From Parvularculaceae bacterium (GTDB taxonomy: Bacteria > Pseudomonadota > Alphaproteobacteria > Caulobacterales > Parvularculaceae): 64,000 nt of DNA. The position numbers and the translations under genes are program-made. Positions within the stretch are counted from its first letter, which is position 1. The number at the start of each line of letters is the position of its first letter. The stretch spans positions 310,001-374,000 of the forward strand of contig JANQSJ010000007.1 in the NCBI GenBank assembly GCA_028284065.1, written 5' to 3'. This document shows positions 17,915 to 26,397 of the stretch, piece by piece. The notes beneath the pieces were generated by a model. It was given only the letters and a program-made list of their open reading frames with translations. It searched no databases and had not been told where the DNA came from.

Positions 17915-19738
17915 TCACTCGACCGTCACGGACTTCGCGAGGTTGCGCGGCTGGTCGACGTCCGTGCCCTTCATGACGGCGGTGTGATAGGCGATTAGCT
18001 GCATCGGGATGGCGTTAACGAGGGGCGTCAGCATCGGATCGCAATCCGGCATGATGATCTTGCGCGGCGCGCCGCCCGCCGCCGCCGCGCCTTTCGCGTC
18101 GGTCACAATCGTCGCGACGCCGCCTCGGGCGACGACTTCCTCGACGTTCGACATCGTCTTCGCGAAATGCCGGTCGGACGGCGCGATGGCGATTACCGGC
18201 GTCTCCTCGTCGATTAACGCAATGGGCCCATGCTTGAGCTCGCCTGCGGCATACCCTTCCGCGTGAATATAGCTGATTTCTTTGAGTTTTAGCGCGCCTT
18301 CCATAGCCAATGGATAGGATACGCCGCGGCCGATATAGAGAATGTCGCGCGCTTTCGCCATGGTCGCTGCCGCCTCCTCGATCTGGCTGTCCGCAGCGAG
18401 CGCCTCGGCGATAAGGCGCGGCAGCGCGAGAAGCCGATCGATCAAGCCGCTTTCGTCGTCGCGGCTCAGAACGCCGCGCTGGCGGCCGGCGGCGATCGCG
18501 AGGCACGCGAGCGTCGCAAGCTGGCAGGTGAACGCCTTGGTGGAGGCGACGCCGATTTCAGGTCCCGCGGCGGTGGGAAACACGACGTCCGCCTCCCGGG
18601 CAATGGTGGATTCCGGCACATTGACGATCGCCGCTGCGCGTTGCCCGTTGGCTTTCGCATTGGCGAGCGCCGCGAGCGTGTCCGCCGTCTCGCCCGACTG
18701 GGACACGAAGATCGCCGCGCCATTGCGCGCGTAGGGCACGTCGCGATAGCGCAGCTCGGACGCGATATCGACGTCCACCGAAAGCCCCGCCCACTTCTCG
18801 AACCAATATCGCGCGATGGAGCCGGCGTAGAACGCGGTGCCGCAGGCGGTGATCATCATCCGGTCTATGTTGGCGAACGAAAATTCGTCCGTATCCAATA
18901 CAATCTGCTTGTCAGTTGCGTCGACATAGCGCGCCAGCGTATGCCCGACCACGTCCGGCTGTTCGGCGATCTCCTTCGCCATGAAGTGGCGATGCCCGCC
19001 CTTGTCGACGACGACATCCGCGAGCGTGGACGGCTTTTCCGGGCGCTGCGCAGGCGCGCCATCGCGATCGGAAATCTCAACGCGTCCGCGCCGCAGCACC
19101 GCCATGTCGCCCTCGTGGAGATAGGTGACGGCGTTCGTCAGCCCCGCCAGCGCGTAGGCGTCGGAGCCGGCGTAGGCGGTCGCCTCGCCGCGGCCGACGA
19201 CAAGCGGACTTCCCTTCCGGGCGGCGATCATCAAATCGTCCTCGCCCGCGAACAGAAACGCCAGCGCAAAAGCGCCCCTTATCTGACCAAGGCAGGCGGC
19301 GACGGCGGCGTCAGGCCCGAGGTTCTTGCTCTCCATCGCCCATGCGACATAGCGGGCGACGACTTCGGTGTCGGTTTGCGAACTGAACGTTACGCCGTCG
19401 GCCTCAAGCCGCGCGCGCAGGTCGCTGTGATTCTCGATGATGCCGTTGTGGACGACCGCGACGCGGCCCGTGGAATGCGGGTGGGCGTTTTCGTCCGTCG
19501 GCGGTCCGTGCGTGGCCCAACGCGTATGGCCGATCGCCGACGCGCCGGCGATCGGATCGGCGTCGAGGAGCGCGGCGAGATTCGTCAGCTTGCCGGCGGC
19601 GCGGCGGACCCGCAGCTCGCCGCCCACGAGCGTCGCAATGCCGGCTGAGTCATAGCCTCGATATTCAAGCGCCGTTAGCCGCGAAAAGACGGTCGGCGCC
19701 ACGTTCCCTTGCCCGAGAACTCCTACAATGCCGCACAT
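17915..19738 (-). CDS. glmS: Glutamine--fructose-6-phosphate transaminase (isomerizing)
   Basis: A 607-residue enzyme, essentially the family's full length. It starts MCGIVGVLG, so after Met removal Cys2 is the N-terminal nucleophile of the class II glutaminase domain (residues 2 to about 220). Two SIS domains follow (about 285-420 and 455-590), with the sugar-phosphate loops SQSGETADTLAAL and TSTKAFTCQL-like AS(T)KAFT. The C-terminus LAKSVTVE is the canonical end. It makes glucosamine-6-phosphate, the entry to UDP-GlcNAc, which feeds peptidoglycan, lipid A and the wecB/wecC branch here. It lies downstream of kdsD on the same strand with a 132-bp gap. Confidence 0.97.
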   Translation of the reverse strand: MCGIVGVLGQGNVAPTVFSRLTALEYRGYDSAGIATLVGGELRVRRAAGKLTNLAALLDADPIAGASAIGHTRWATHGPPTDENAHPHSTGRVAVVHNGIIENHSDLRARLEADGVTFSSQTDTEVVARYVAWAMESKNLGPDAAVAACLGQIRGAFALAFLFAGEDDLMIAARKGSPLVVGRGEATAYAGSDAYALAGLTNAVTYLHEGDMAVLRRGRVEISDRDGAPAQRPEKPSTLADVVVDKGGHRHFMAKEIAEQPDVVGHTLARYVDATDKQIVLDTDEFSFANIDRMMITACGTAFYAGSIARYWFEKWAGLSVDVDIASELRYRDVPYARNGAAIFVSQSGETADTLAALANAKANGQRAAAIVNVPESTIAREADVVFPTAAGPEIGVASTKAFTCQLATLACLAIAAGRQRGVLSRDDESGLIDRLLALPRLIAEALAADSQIEEAAATMAKARDILYIGRGVSYPLAMEGALKLKEISYIHAEGYAAGELKHGPIALIDEETPVIAIAPSDRHFAKTMSNVEEVVARGGVATIVTDAKGAAAAGGAPRKIIMPDCDPMLTPLVNAIPMQLIAYHTAVMKGTDVDQPRNLAKSVTVE

Positions 19739-19870
19739 GGACGATGCCCCTGCTTTCCGCAGCTTCGAAAACCGCGTTTAAGGTCGATCGCGAAACTTAC
19801 CAATCGCTTGCGCCATCGCAAAGGAACCAAAAAAGAATGATCCTGCGGCCGAAAGGCGGCGCCGAGCCGG

Positions 19871-20836
19871 CTACATGGCGCCGGCCCGCAGGACGTCATG
19901 CATGTGCACGACGCCAACCGGCCGTCCATCCTCGACGATGAAAATCTGCGTGATCTTCCGCTCGTTCATTATGCTGAGAACGCTCGCGGCGAGCGCATCG
20001 GGGGGCAACGTCACCGGGGACCGGGTCATCGCCTCCGCTGCGGTCGCCGGCGCCTCGCCAACCAGGAACAGCCGCCTGACGTCGCCGTCCGTGACGATCC
20101 CGGTCAACCGTCCGCCGCCGTCGACAACGCCGACGCAGCCAAGCCCCTTCTCAGACAGCTCCGATAGCGCGATCCTGAAATCGTCCGCCTCTTCGGCAAG
20201 CGGCGTTTTCGCGCCCGAATGCATGAGGTCGCGCGCCGTCTTCAACATCGCGCCAAGCTTGCCGCCCGGGTGAAAGCGCTTGAACTCCTGCGCGTTAAAC
20301 CCTCGCCGCTTAAGGAGCGCGACGGCGAGCGCGTCGCCGAGCGCCATCATCATTGTTGTCGACGTCGTTGGCGCATTGGTTTCGGAGCAGGCCTCCGGCG
20401 CATCAGGAATCAAGAGCGCCACGTCCGCCTTTTCGCCAAGGGCGCTCTCGCCCACCGCCGTTATCGCCAGAAGAGACGCGCCGAACCGGCGCGAATAGTT
20501 GACGAGATCGTCAAGCTCAACGGTGTCGCCGGAGCGCGAGACCGCGAGCACCACGTCAATGTCCTGGATCATGCCGAGATCGCCGTGGCTCGCCTCGGTC
20601 GGATGCACGAAATAGGCGGGCGTTCCCGTGGAGGAGAGCGTCGCGGCGATTTTACGCGCGACGTGTCCGGACTTGCCAACGCCAGCGCAGATGACGCGGC
20701 CCTTCGCCGATACGATCGCATCGATCGCGGCGATAAACGCATCGCCCAGGCTGTCCGCCAGATCGTTCAGCGCCGCAGCCTCGCGCCGCAAGACTTCCCG
20801 GCCCAGCGCGATATCGGTATCTTCCCTGTTCGGCAT
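19871..20836 (-). CDS. kdsD: D-arabinose-5-phosphate isomerase (KdsD/KpsF)
   Basis: A 321-residue enzyme. I chose ATG 20836 (MPNREDTDIALG), with AAGGA about 6 nt upstream; a longer open frame to 21214 only overlaps kdsB antisense. The N-terminal SIS domain has GVGKSGHVARKIAATLSSTG, then FVHPTEASHGDLG and SRSGDTVEL; tandem CBS domains fill about residues 205-321. It converts ribulose-5-P to arabinose-5-P, the first committed Kdo precursor. It is divergent from the second kdsB with only 64 bp between starts, so the two are likely co-regulated; glmS follows downstream. Confidence 0.95.
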   Translation of the reverse strand: MPNREDTDIALGREVLRREAAALNDLADSLGDAFIAAIDAIVSAKGRVICAGVGKSGHVARKIAATLSSTGTPAYFVHPTEASHGDLGMIQDIDVVLAVSRSGDTVELDDLVNYSRRFGASLLAITAVGESALGEKADVALLIPDAPEACSETNAPTTSTTMMMALGDALAVALLKRRGFNAQEFKRFHPGGKLGAMLKTARDLMHSGAKTPLAEEADDFRIALSELSEKGLGCVGVVDGGGRLTGIVTDGDVRRLFLVGEAPATAAEAMTRSPVTLPPDALAASVLSIMNERKITQIFIVEDGRPVGVVHMHDVLRAGAM

Positions 20837-20900
20837 CGGCTTCCTTTGACCTTCGCGGGATCGCGCCCCGGCGCACGCCCGGCGGCGACAGGCATGTAGC

Positions 20901-21713
20901 ATGAAAACCCTGATCGTTGTCCCCGCCCGGTACGGCTCGACCCGATTTCCCGGCAAGCCCCTCGCGCGGCTTGCGGGCAGAACGCTGATTTCGCGCGTTG
21001 CGCTGCGCGCGCGGGCGGCGGCGGCTGCGCTCGACGATGCGACGGCGGCGGTCGCTACGGACGATGAGCGTATCGCGACCCACGCACGGGAACTCGGCAT
21101 TGAGGCGATCATGACCGATCCCGACCTGCCGAGCGGCTCAGACCGCGCCCTCGCCGCGGCGCGCGGGCTAAACCCGGCGTTTGTCGTCAACCTCCAGGGC
21201 GACGCGCCGTTCACGCCAATTGACTATCTAACAAGCCTTATCGCGGCCCTTGAGGCCGGCGACGCCGACGCGGCGACGCCGTGCATACGTTTATCGTGGG
21301 CCGCGCTCGACGCATTCCGGGAGGCGAAAAAGACGACGCCGTTCTCGGGCACGACCTGCATTGTCGGCCCCAGCGGACGCGCGCTGTGGTTTTCAAAAAA
21401 TATCATCCCGGCGATGCGCGATGAAGGGCGGCTCAGGGAGGAAAGCGCCGTTTCGCCGGTTCGCCGCCATGTGGGCGTTTACGCCTACCGGCTCGACGCG
21501 TTGCGCAGGATGGCCGCGACGCCGCCCTCAGCCTACGAACGGATTGAAGGTCTGGAGCAGCTGCGGCTGATAGAAGCCGGCGGCGTCATGGCGTGCGTCG
21601 ACGTGGAGCCGACCGAGCATGCGATCAGCGGCATTGACACGCCGGAGGATCTCGCCGCCGCCGAAGCGCTCGTCCGGCGCCTCGGCGATCCGGACCGTGA
21701 GTTATTCCAGTGA
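20901..21713 (+). CDS. kdsB: 3-deoxy-manno-octulosonate cytidylyltransferase
   Basis: A 270-residue CMP-Kdo synthetase with the P-loop-like VPARYGSTRFPGKPL at 7-21, SGSDR at 78-82 and QGDAP at 99-103. It is closer to the canonical KdsB pattern than the paralogue at 17050, although APFTP replaces the usual EPLI after the QGD. It activates Kdo with CTP for lipid A-core or capsule linker synthesis in the cytoplasm. The stop overlaps the GTG of the histidine phosphatase (GTGA), so the two are translationally coupled. It is divergent from kdsD. Confidence 0.88.
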   Translation: MKTLIVVPARYGSTRFPGKPLARLAGRTLISRVALRARAAAAALDDATAAVATDDERIATHARELGIEAIMTDPDLPSGSDRALAAARGLNPAFVVNLQGDAPFTPIDYLTSLIAALEAGDADAATPCIRLSWAALDAFREAKKTTPFSGTTCIVGPSGRALWFSKNIIPAMRDEGRLREESAVSPVRRHVGVYAYRLDALRRMAATPPSAYERIEGLEQLRLIEAGGVMACVDVEPTEHAISGIDTPEDLAAAEALVRRLGDPDRELFQ

Positions 21714-22318
21714 CGACGCGGCTCGTCATCCTGCGCCACGGCGCAACGTTCGATCCGGGAGACGAGGTCTTGCGGATCGGAGCGCGCACGGACCTGCCTC
21801 TGTCGGCCACAGGCCGGGCGCAGGCCGCCGCCGCCGCGGACAGACTGGCCGCAATTGGCTTCGCGTTCGTTCGGGTTTACTCCTCGCCGCTTCGGCGCGC
21901 CATCGAGACCGCCGAAACGGTCGCCGCCCGGTGCGCGCCGGGCGTTGTCATCGAAAAGATCCCTATGCTCACCGAAATCGACTACGGCCCCGACGAAGGC
22001 GCGCCCGAAACGTCCGTGGTCGACAGGATCGGCGCCGACGCGATCGCCCGCTGGGAAGCCGGGGCAGCAATCCCCCCCGGCTGGCGGGTCGACCCGGGCG
22101 CCCTGACGGCTGGCTGGCGGGACATCTTCGACAATGCAGCGGGAACGCGCGGCCCCATGCTCGCCGTCACCAGCAATGGCGTTGCGCGCTTCGCGCTGGA
22201 CGCGGCCGACGACGCCTCAAGCGCGCCCGCAAGAAAGCTCAGGACCGCCGCCTACGGCCTCGTTGAGATAGACGCCGACGGCGCAACGAAGATCGCGGAA
22301 TGGAATGTCGGTCCATAG
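21710..22318 (+). CDS. Histidine phosphatase family protein, Kdo-locus associated
   Basis: A 202-residue protein starting at GTG 21710, overlapping the kdsB stop by four bases. The phosphatase core RHG is at residues 9-11 (H10 would be phosphorylated). The second Arg lies in SSPLRRAIETAE (61-63), and an acidic residue E89 in LTEIDYG is where the family's general acid usually lies. The second catalytic His region reads VTSNG (153-157), with Asn in the position usually held by His. Coupling to kdsB, and the absence of a recognisable HAD-type kdsC in the window, make Kdo-8-phosphate dephosphorylation an attractive but unproven role. Confidence 0.8.
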   Translation: MTTRLVILRHGATFDPGDEVLRIGARTDLPLSATGRAQAAAAADRLAAIGFAFVRVYSSPLRRAIETAETVAARCAPGVVIEKIPMLTEIDYGPDEGAPETSVVDRIGADAIARWEAGAAIPPGWRVDPGALTAGWRDIFDNAAGTRGPMLAVTSNGVARFALDAADDASSAPARKLRTAAYGLVEIDADGATKIAEWNVGP

Positions 22319-22322
22319 CGCG

Positions 22323-23195
22323 TCACATCGGCAAGTTCTGAGACTTTCTGAGATCATCGAAGGCTTTGAGGCTCGCAAGGACGCCGGAGAGATCGTCAAG
22401 GCGAAGCATGTTCGGTCCGTCCGACGGCGCATTATCGGGGTCCTGATGAACCTCCATAAAGACGCCCGCGACGCCGACCGCCACCGCCGCGCGCGCAAGC
22501 ACCGGCGCGAGGTCGCGCTCACCGCCTGAAGATGCGCCGCGGCCGCCCGGCTGCTGCACCGAATGGGTCGCATCGAACACCACCGGCGCGCCGTGGCGCT
22601 TCAATTCCGGCAGCGCCCGCATGTCGCTGACGAGCGTATTGTACCCAAAGCTTGCGCCGCGCTCGGTCACGATCACGTCGCGCGCGCCGAAGGCGCGCAG
22701 CTTGTCGACGACGTGGCGCATATCCCATGGGGCGAGGAACTGGCCTTTCTTTACGTTGACCGCGCGACCGGTCTCAGCGGCCGCCTGAAGAAGGTCCGTC
22801 TGCCGGCAGAGAAACGCAGGTATCTGAAGAATGTCGGCGATGTCGGCCGCCTGCTCGCATTGCGCCGGCAGGTGCACGTCGGTCAGGATCGGCGCGCCGA
22901 CCTTGCGCCGCACTTCGGCGAACGCCTCTCGCGCGAGGTCAATCCCTGCGCCCCGTTCGGCCGTTGCGCTTGTACGGTTCGCCTTGTCGAAAGATGATTT
23001 GTAGACGAACTGCACGCCAGCGTCATCGCAGATGGCCGCAATCGAACTCGCCATCTCGACGGCGTGTTCGACGCCCTCAAGGGCGCAAGGACCGAGCATA
23101 AAGGCTGCGGGTCCCTCATTTGAGAAGACGGCCTTGCGGCCGGCGTCGCTCCCCACTTCGACGACCGAAGTGGATTCCGTCGCCGGAGGGGTCAC
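22323..23195 (-). CDS. kdsA: 3-deoxy-8-phosphooctulonate synthase
   Basis: A 290-residue TIM-barrel aldolase with the KdsA blocks MLGPCALEG, YKSSFDKANRTS, LTDVHLPAQCEQAADIADILQIPAFLCRQTDLL and VFDATHSVQQPGG. It condenses phosphoenolpyruvate with arabinose-5-P to Kdo-8-P. The GTG start at 23195 overlaps the stop of the upstream aminotransferase by four bases (GTGA), so translation is coupled to a WbpE-like enzyme, which is unusual for kdsA. It is convergent with the histidine phosphatase, with a 4-bp gap. Confidence 0.96.
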   Translation of the reverse strand: MTPPATESTSVVEVGSDAGRKAVFSNEGPAAFMLGPCALEGVEHAVEMASSIAAICDDAGVQFVYKSSFDKANRTSATAERGAGIDLAREAFAEVRRKVGAPILTDVHLPAQCEQAADIADILQIPAFLCRQTDLLQAAAETGRAVNVKKGQFLAPWDMRHVVDKLRAFGARDVIVTERGASFGYNTLVSDMRALPELKRHGAPVVFDATHSVQQPGGRGASSGGERDLAPVLARAAVAVGVAGVFMEVHQDPDNAPSDGPNMLRLDDLSGVLASLKAFDDLRKSQNLPM

Positions 23196-24379
23196 GAAGC
23201 GCCGTCCAGGGCCGCCAGAAGCGCCGCGACCACGCGCGACTGGGTCTGGCCATCAAGATAGCCGTGCATCGGCAGACTGAGCGCCTCCTGCGCCGCAGCC
23301 TCGGTGCGCGGCAGGCCGCCAGGCCCGACCGGATAGCGCCGGTAGGGCGCGTTCATGTGCATCGGGACAGGATAGTAGATAGCCGTTGGAACGCCGGCCT
23401 CCCGCATGCGGCGCGCGGTCTCGTCCCGATCGGCAAGCGTGCGGGGAATACGGATTGTATATTGCGCCCAGACGCACCTGGAGCCGTCGGGTGGCATGGC
23501 GGGCGGCGATACGCCGCTACCGTCGAGCAAGTCCGCGTAGCGCGCGGCGGCCCGGTCGCGGGCGTCAAGCTCCTGCGGAAAGAGCTTCAGCTTCTCCAAC
23601 AGGATCGCCGCCTGCAGCGTATCGAGACGACTGTTAAGGCCAATGCGCATGTTCAGATAACGCGGGTCAGCATCCACGCCGGCCGGCGGATTGTCGCCAG
23701 GGGCCGGCGCGCCATGATTGCGCAGCGACTTAAGGAGCTCCGATAGACCCTCATCATTGGTCAGCGTCGCGCCGCCATCGCCATAGCATCCGAGCGGCTT
23801 GGCGGGATAGAAGCTCGTCGTCATCACATCGGCGAAGTCGACCGGATGGCGTCCGCCAAGAGTGGCGCCAAATCCCTGCGCGCTGTCGGCGATGAGTTTG
23901 AGGTCATGCTTGCGCGCGATCGCGGCGATCGCCGGATAGTCTGCGGCGAGGCCGAATAGATCAACTGCGATGATCGCCTTCGGCCGCAGGCGCCCGTCAG
24001 CGAGGGTCGCCTCGATCGACGCTTCGAGGTGCGCCGGGTCCATGTTGAACGTGCGCTCATCGATATCGACGAAGACGCATTCCGCGCCGACCCAGGCGAC
24101 GACTTCGGCGCTCGCGCAGAAAGTGAAGCTTGGGCAGAAGACCGCGTCGCCTGCCCCGAGATCCCACGCCATCAGCGCCAGCGCGAGGGCGTCAGTGCCG
24201 TTCGCGCAAGAGATGGCGTGCGCCGAACTCGCATAGCCGGCGATGGCTTCCTCAAAGTCCGCCACTTCCGGCCCGAAGACATAGCGACCGCTCTCCACGA
24301 CGCGATCGATGGCGTGGGAAAGCGATTCGCCCATGGCGCGCCGCTGCGCCGCCAGATCAATAAAAGGTATGTCCGACAC
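23192..24379 (-). CDS. DegT/DnrJ/EryC1/StrS aminotransferase, WbpE-like
   Basis: A 395-residue sugar aminotransferase starting at GTG 24379. PLP-site residues are visible: D165 (IADSAQGFGA) and Schiff-base K194 in SFYPAKPLGCYGDGGA. The pattern SCANGTDAL, FGPEV, INSRLDTLQAAILLEKLKLF-like NSRLDTLQAA, AGVPTAIYYPVP and SLPMHGYLD closely resembles WbpE/WlbC, which aminate UDP-3-keto-GlcNAcA. It overlaps and precedes kdsA. Alternatives are a KdnA-like step in 8-amino-Kdo synthesis or another UDP-keto-sugar aminotransferase. The promoter should lie in the 24380-24811 gap. Confidence 0.85.
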   Translation of the reverse strand: MSDIPFIDLAAQRRAMGESLSHAIDRVVESGRYVFGPEVADFEEAIAGYASSAHAISCANGTDALALALMAWDLGAGDAVFCPSFTFCASAEVVAWVGAECVFVDIDERTFNMDPAHLEASIEATLADGRLRPKAIIAVDLFGLAADYPAIAAIARKHDLKLIADSAQGFGATLGGRHPVDFADVMTTSFYPAKPLGCYGDGGATLTNDEGLSELLKSLRNHGAPAPGDNPPAGVDADPRYLNMRIGLNSRLDTLQAAILLEKLKLFPQELDARDRAAARYADLLDGSGVSPPAMPPDGSRCVWAQYTIRIPRTLADRDETARRMREAGVPTAIYYPVPMHMNAPYRRYPVGPGGLPRTEAAAQEALSLPMHGYLDGQTQSRVVAALLAALDGAS

Positions 24380-24811
24380 GTAAGTTTATCGCCTTCGCCG
24401 CCGCGTTCTTCCTATTTCTAAGATGATCCCGCAACAATTGCACGGGGCGCGCGCGCGCCGCGCCCGATTGACGCCTGAGCCGGCCAGTCTTTGCCTTGCG
24501 CTGCAGACGCCCGGAGATGCGCAGTGGAGCGCACCATCCGACTGACCTCATAGAGGCCGGTCGTTTTGTAGACGACTGGCGCCTTCGGCTTCGGCGTCAC
24601 TAAGCCATGCCTAGTGCCGCGCGGCGAGGTCGACTATCCGTCCACGGACGCCGGGCAAGCCAAGAATTACCCACACGACAGGATTAGACTCTGCGCCCTA
24701 CAACTTCGGCGGGCAGCGCTCTATCCAAGCTGAGCGACAGGTCCTGCGCGGGCCATGCTCCAGGCCAATCCGGCGACACGGGAGCAGGCGGCGGGGCCTC
24801 TTGCGACAGGC
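24380..24811. other. 432-bp intergenic region with tRNA remnant
   Basis: This gap separates the kdsA operon from the rhamnose/glycosyltransferase operon. It holds the decayed tRNA-like sequence described separately, and the presumed promoter of the aminotransferase-kdsA pair at its left end. Two short minus-strand open frames (about 60 codons, 24357-24600) look non-coding. No terminator was recognised. Confidence 0.6.
24669..24744 (-). pseudogene. Degenerate tRNA-Arg(CCG)-like sequence
   Basis: On the minus strand, 24704-24735 reads like the D-arm and 5' anticodon half of bacterial tRNA-Arg(CCG), starting GCTCAGCT, then GGATAGAGCGCTGCCC and CCGAAG. It is followed at the right distance by a T-arm-like AATCCTGTCG (24676-24685). 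It is not functional as it stands. The 3' anticodon strand (GTTGT) cannot pair with CTGCC, U33 is G, the T-loop is altered and the acceptor strands do not pair; there is one extra T in the D-loop. Identification rests on recalled tRNA-Arg sequences, not a search. Confidence 0.6.
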
Positions 24812-25834
24812 CTACGCGTCCTGCTCACGGGCCAAGGGGCGGATCGCGGCGGCGCGCCGGGACACCTTCAATGGCGACCATGAGAGCGCCCGCGCAAGCT
24901 CGCCAAGACTGACGCGCCTGGCGCGCTGAACGGCGCGGCGGCGCGGCCAGACGGCGCCGATGCCGCCATAGCCCGCTTTCATCGCTCGCCAGTATGCGGG
25001 CCCGATGCCGACGCTGAAGGAACGCGCAAGCAGATAGAGATTGGCGGCCAGCTGCACCGGAAGAAGCGGCCACAAAAGCGGCCCCGGCATGTTCTTGTAG
25101 AGCGTCCAGATCCGGTTCCGATTGCCGTGAAACACCGTGAAATCGCTGTAACGCCCGGTTATGCCCGATCCCTCATGGTGGACGACCGCGTCGGCCACCT
25201 GGATGCAGCGGCCGCCCGCGAGACGCAACCGAAAGCCAAGGTCGACGTCTTCGCCATAGCAGAAGAACGTTTCGTCAAAGCCGCCGAGGGCGCGGAATGT
25301 CTCGGCGCGGTAGAGCGCTGCGGCGGCGCAAGGCGCAAAGCACTCGCCGGTCGGCGGCAACTGATCAGCAGGCCAACCGAAATGCCCGCGATAGGGAACG
25401 CCGAGAATGTGATAGACGTCACCCGCGCCATCGATAATCGACGGGTCTTCCTCAACCAGCTGGGTTGACCCGAAGGCGTCGGCGACAGGGTAGCGCTCGC
25501 GCGCCGCATTCAGCTTTTCCAGCCAGTCAGGCGCGGCATAGGCGTCCGGGTTCAGGAAGGCGAGCCAGGCGCCCCTCGCCGCTTGGACCGCGCGGTTACT
25601 CCCTGCGGCGAAGCCAAGATTGCCGCCCGCCTCCAGGAAACGCACGTCCGTCTCAAGACTTCCCGCAACCGACCGCGCTGACGCCAGGGACTGATCCGAC
25701 GATGCATTGTCGATGATGACGATTTCGAAGTCCCGAAATGTCTGGGCCGCAAGCGCGCGCAGACATTTTTCGATCCGCGGTCCCGAATTGTAATTGACGA
25801 TGACGACGGAAACCGCCGGTTCCGGCGCGTCCAT
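24812..25834 (-). CDS. Glycosyltransferase family 2 (rhamnosyltransferase-like)
   Basis: A 340-residue GT-A inverting enzyme. It begins VSVVIVNYNSGPRIEKCLRAL and IIDNASSDQSLA, the nucleotide-binding half of GT2. It then has GFAAGSNRAV, LNPDAYAAPDWL and the acceptor motif GGFDETFFCYGEDVDLGFRLRLAGG. A hydrophobic segment near residues 245-270 suggests membrane association. It is last in the minus-strand rfbB-rfbA-rfbC operon, with its ATG overlapping the rfbC stop by one base. Use of dTDP-rhamnose as donor is inferred from this operon position. Confidence 0.88.
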   Translation of the reverse strand: MDAPEPAVSVVIVNYNSGPRIEKCLRALAAQTFRDFEIVIIDNASSDQSLASARSVAGSLETDVRFLEAGGNLGFAAGSNRAVQAARGAWLAFLNPDAYAAPDWLEKLNAARERYPVADAFGSTQLVEEDPSIIDGAGDVYHILGVPYRGHFGWPADQLPPTGECFAPCAAAALYRAETFRALGGFDETFFCYGEDVDLGFRLRLAGGRCIQVADAVVHHEGSGITGRYSDFTVFHGNRNRIWTLYKNMPGPLLWPLLPVQLAANLYLLARSFSVGIGPAYWRAMKAGYGGIGAVWPRRRAVQRARRVSLGELARALSWSPLKVSRRAAAIRPLAREQDA

Positions 25835-26385
25835 TAAAACGGGGTCTTGAAATCAGCGAATTGAGGCGCCGCGGCGTCCTTGTCCGACAGGGTCGCCTTG
25901 TCTGCGCCGGCGGGCCAGTCAATCGCGAGCTCAGGCGAATTCCACAGCACCGCGCCGTCGGACGGGCCGTCATAGAAGTCGGTCACCTTGTAAGCGACGA
26001 GCGTATCGGGCTCCAGGGTCATGAACCCGTGTAGGAAGCCCTTTGGAACCAGCAATTGACGCAAGTTCTCGGCCGAGAGCTCCTCGCCCACCCACTGGCC
26101 ATATGTTGGAGATCCCTCCCGAACGTCGACAGCCACATCGAAAATCCGCCCCCTGATAACTCGCACGAGCTTGTCCTGCGCAAATGGCGGCGCCTGATAA
26201 TGCAGACCACGGACGGTGTATGCGTCGCGCGAGAACGATTCATTGTCCTGCACAAAGGCAAGGCCCGGCGCAAGCAGCTCGAACTTATTCTGGGTGTACG
26301 TCTCCATGAAGTAGCCGCGCGCGTCCTCAAACTTGCGCGGCGTGAAGATACTGACGCCTTTGATCGCGGTTTCGCGCATGTCCAT
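25834..26385 (-). CDS. rfbC: dTDP-4-dehydrorhamnose 3,5-epimerase
   Basis: A 183-residue cupin-type epimerase, the normal family length, with an AAAGGGGG Shine-Dalgarno 6 nt before the ATG. Family landmarks include VFTPRKFEDARGYFMETY-like FTPRKFEDARG, FVQDNESFS, VRGLHYQ with the catalytic His, VRVIRGRIFDVAVDVR and GFLHGFMTL. It epimerises C3 and C5 of dTDP-4-keto-6-deoxyglucose. It is the third gene of the rfbB-rfbA-rfbC set, 12 bp after rfbA, and is coupled to the GT2 that follows. Confidence 0.95.
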   Translation of the reverse strand: MDMRETAIKGVSIFTPRKFEDARGYFMETYTQNKFELLAPGLAFVQDNESFSRDAYTVRGLHYQAPPFAQDKLVRVIRGRIFDVAVDVREGSPTYGQWVGEELSAENLRQLLVPKGFLHGFMTLEPDTLVAYKVTDFYDGPSDGAVLWNSPELAIDWPAGADKATLSDKDAAAPQFADFKTPF

Positions 26386-26397
26386 GGGGCGCCCCCT

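Noticed and set aside
24357..24600. Two short minus-strand frames upstream of the aminotransferase
   Set aside because: Overlapping alternative frames with low-complexity, basic translations; no start signals.
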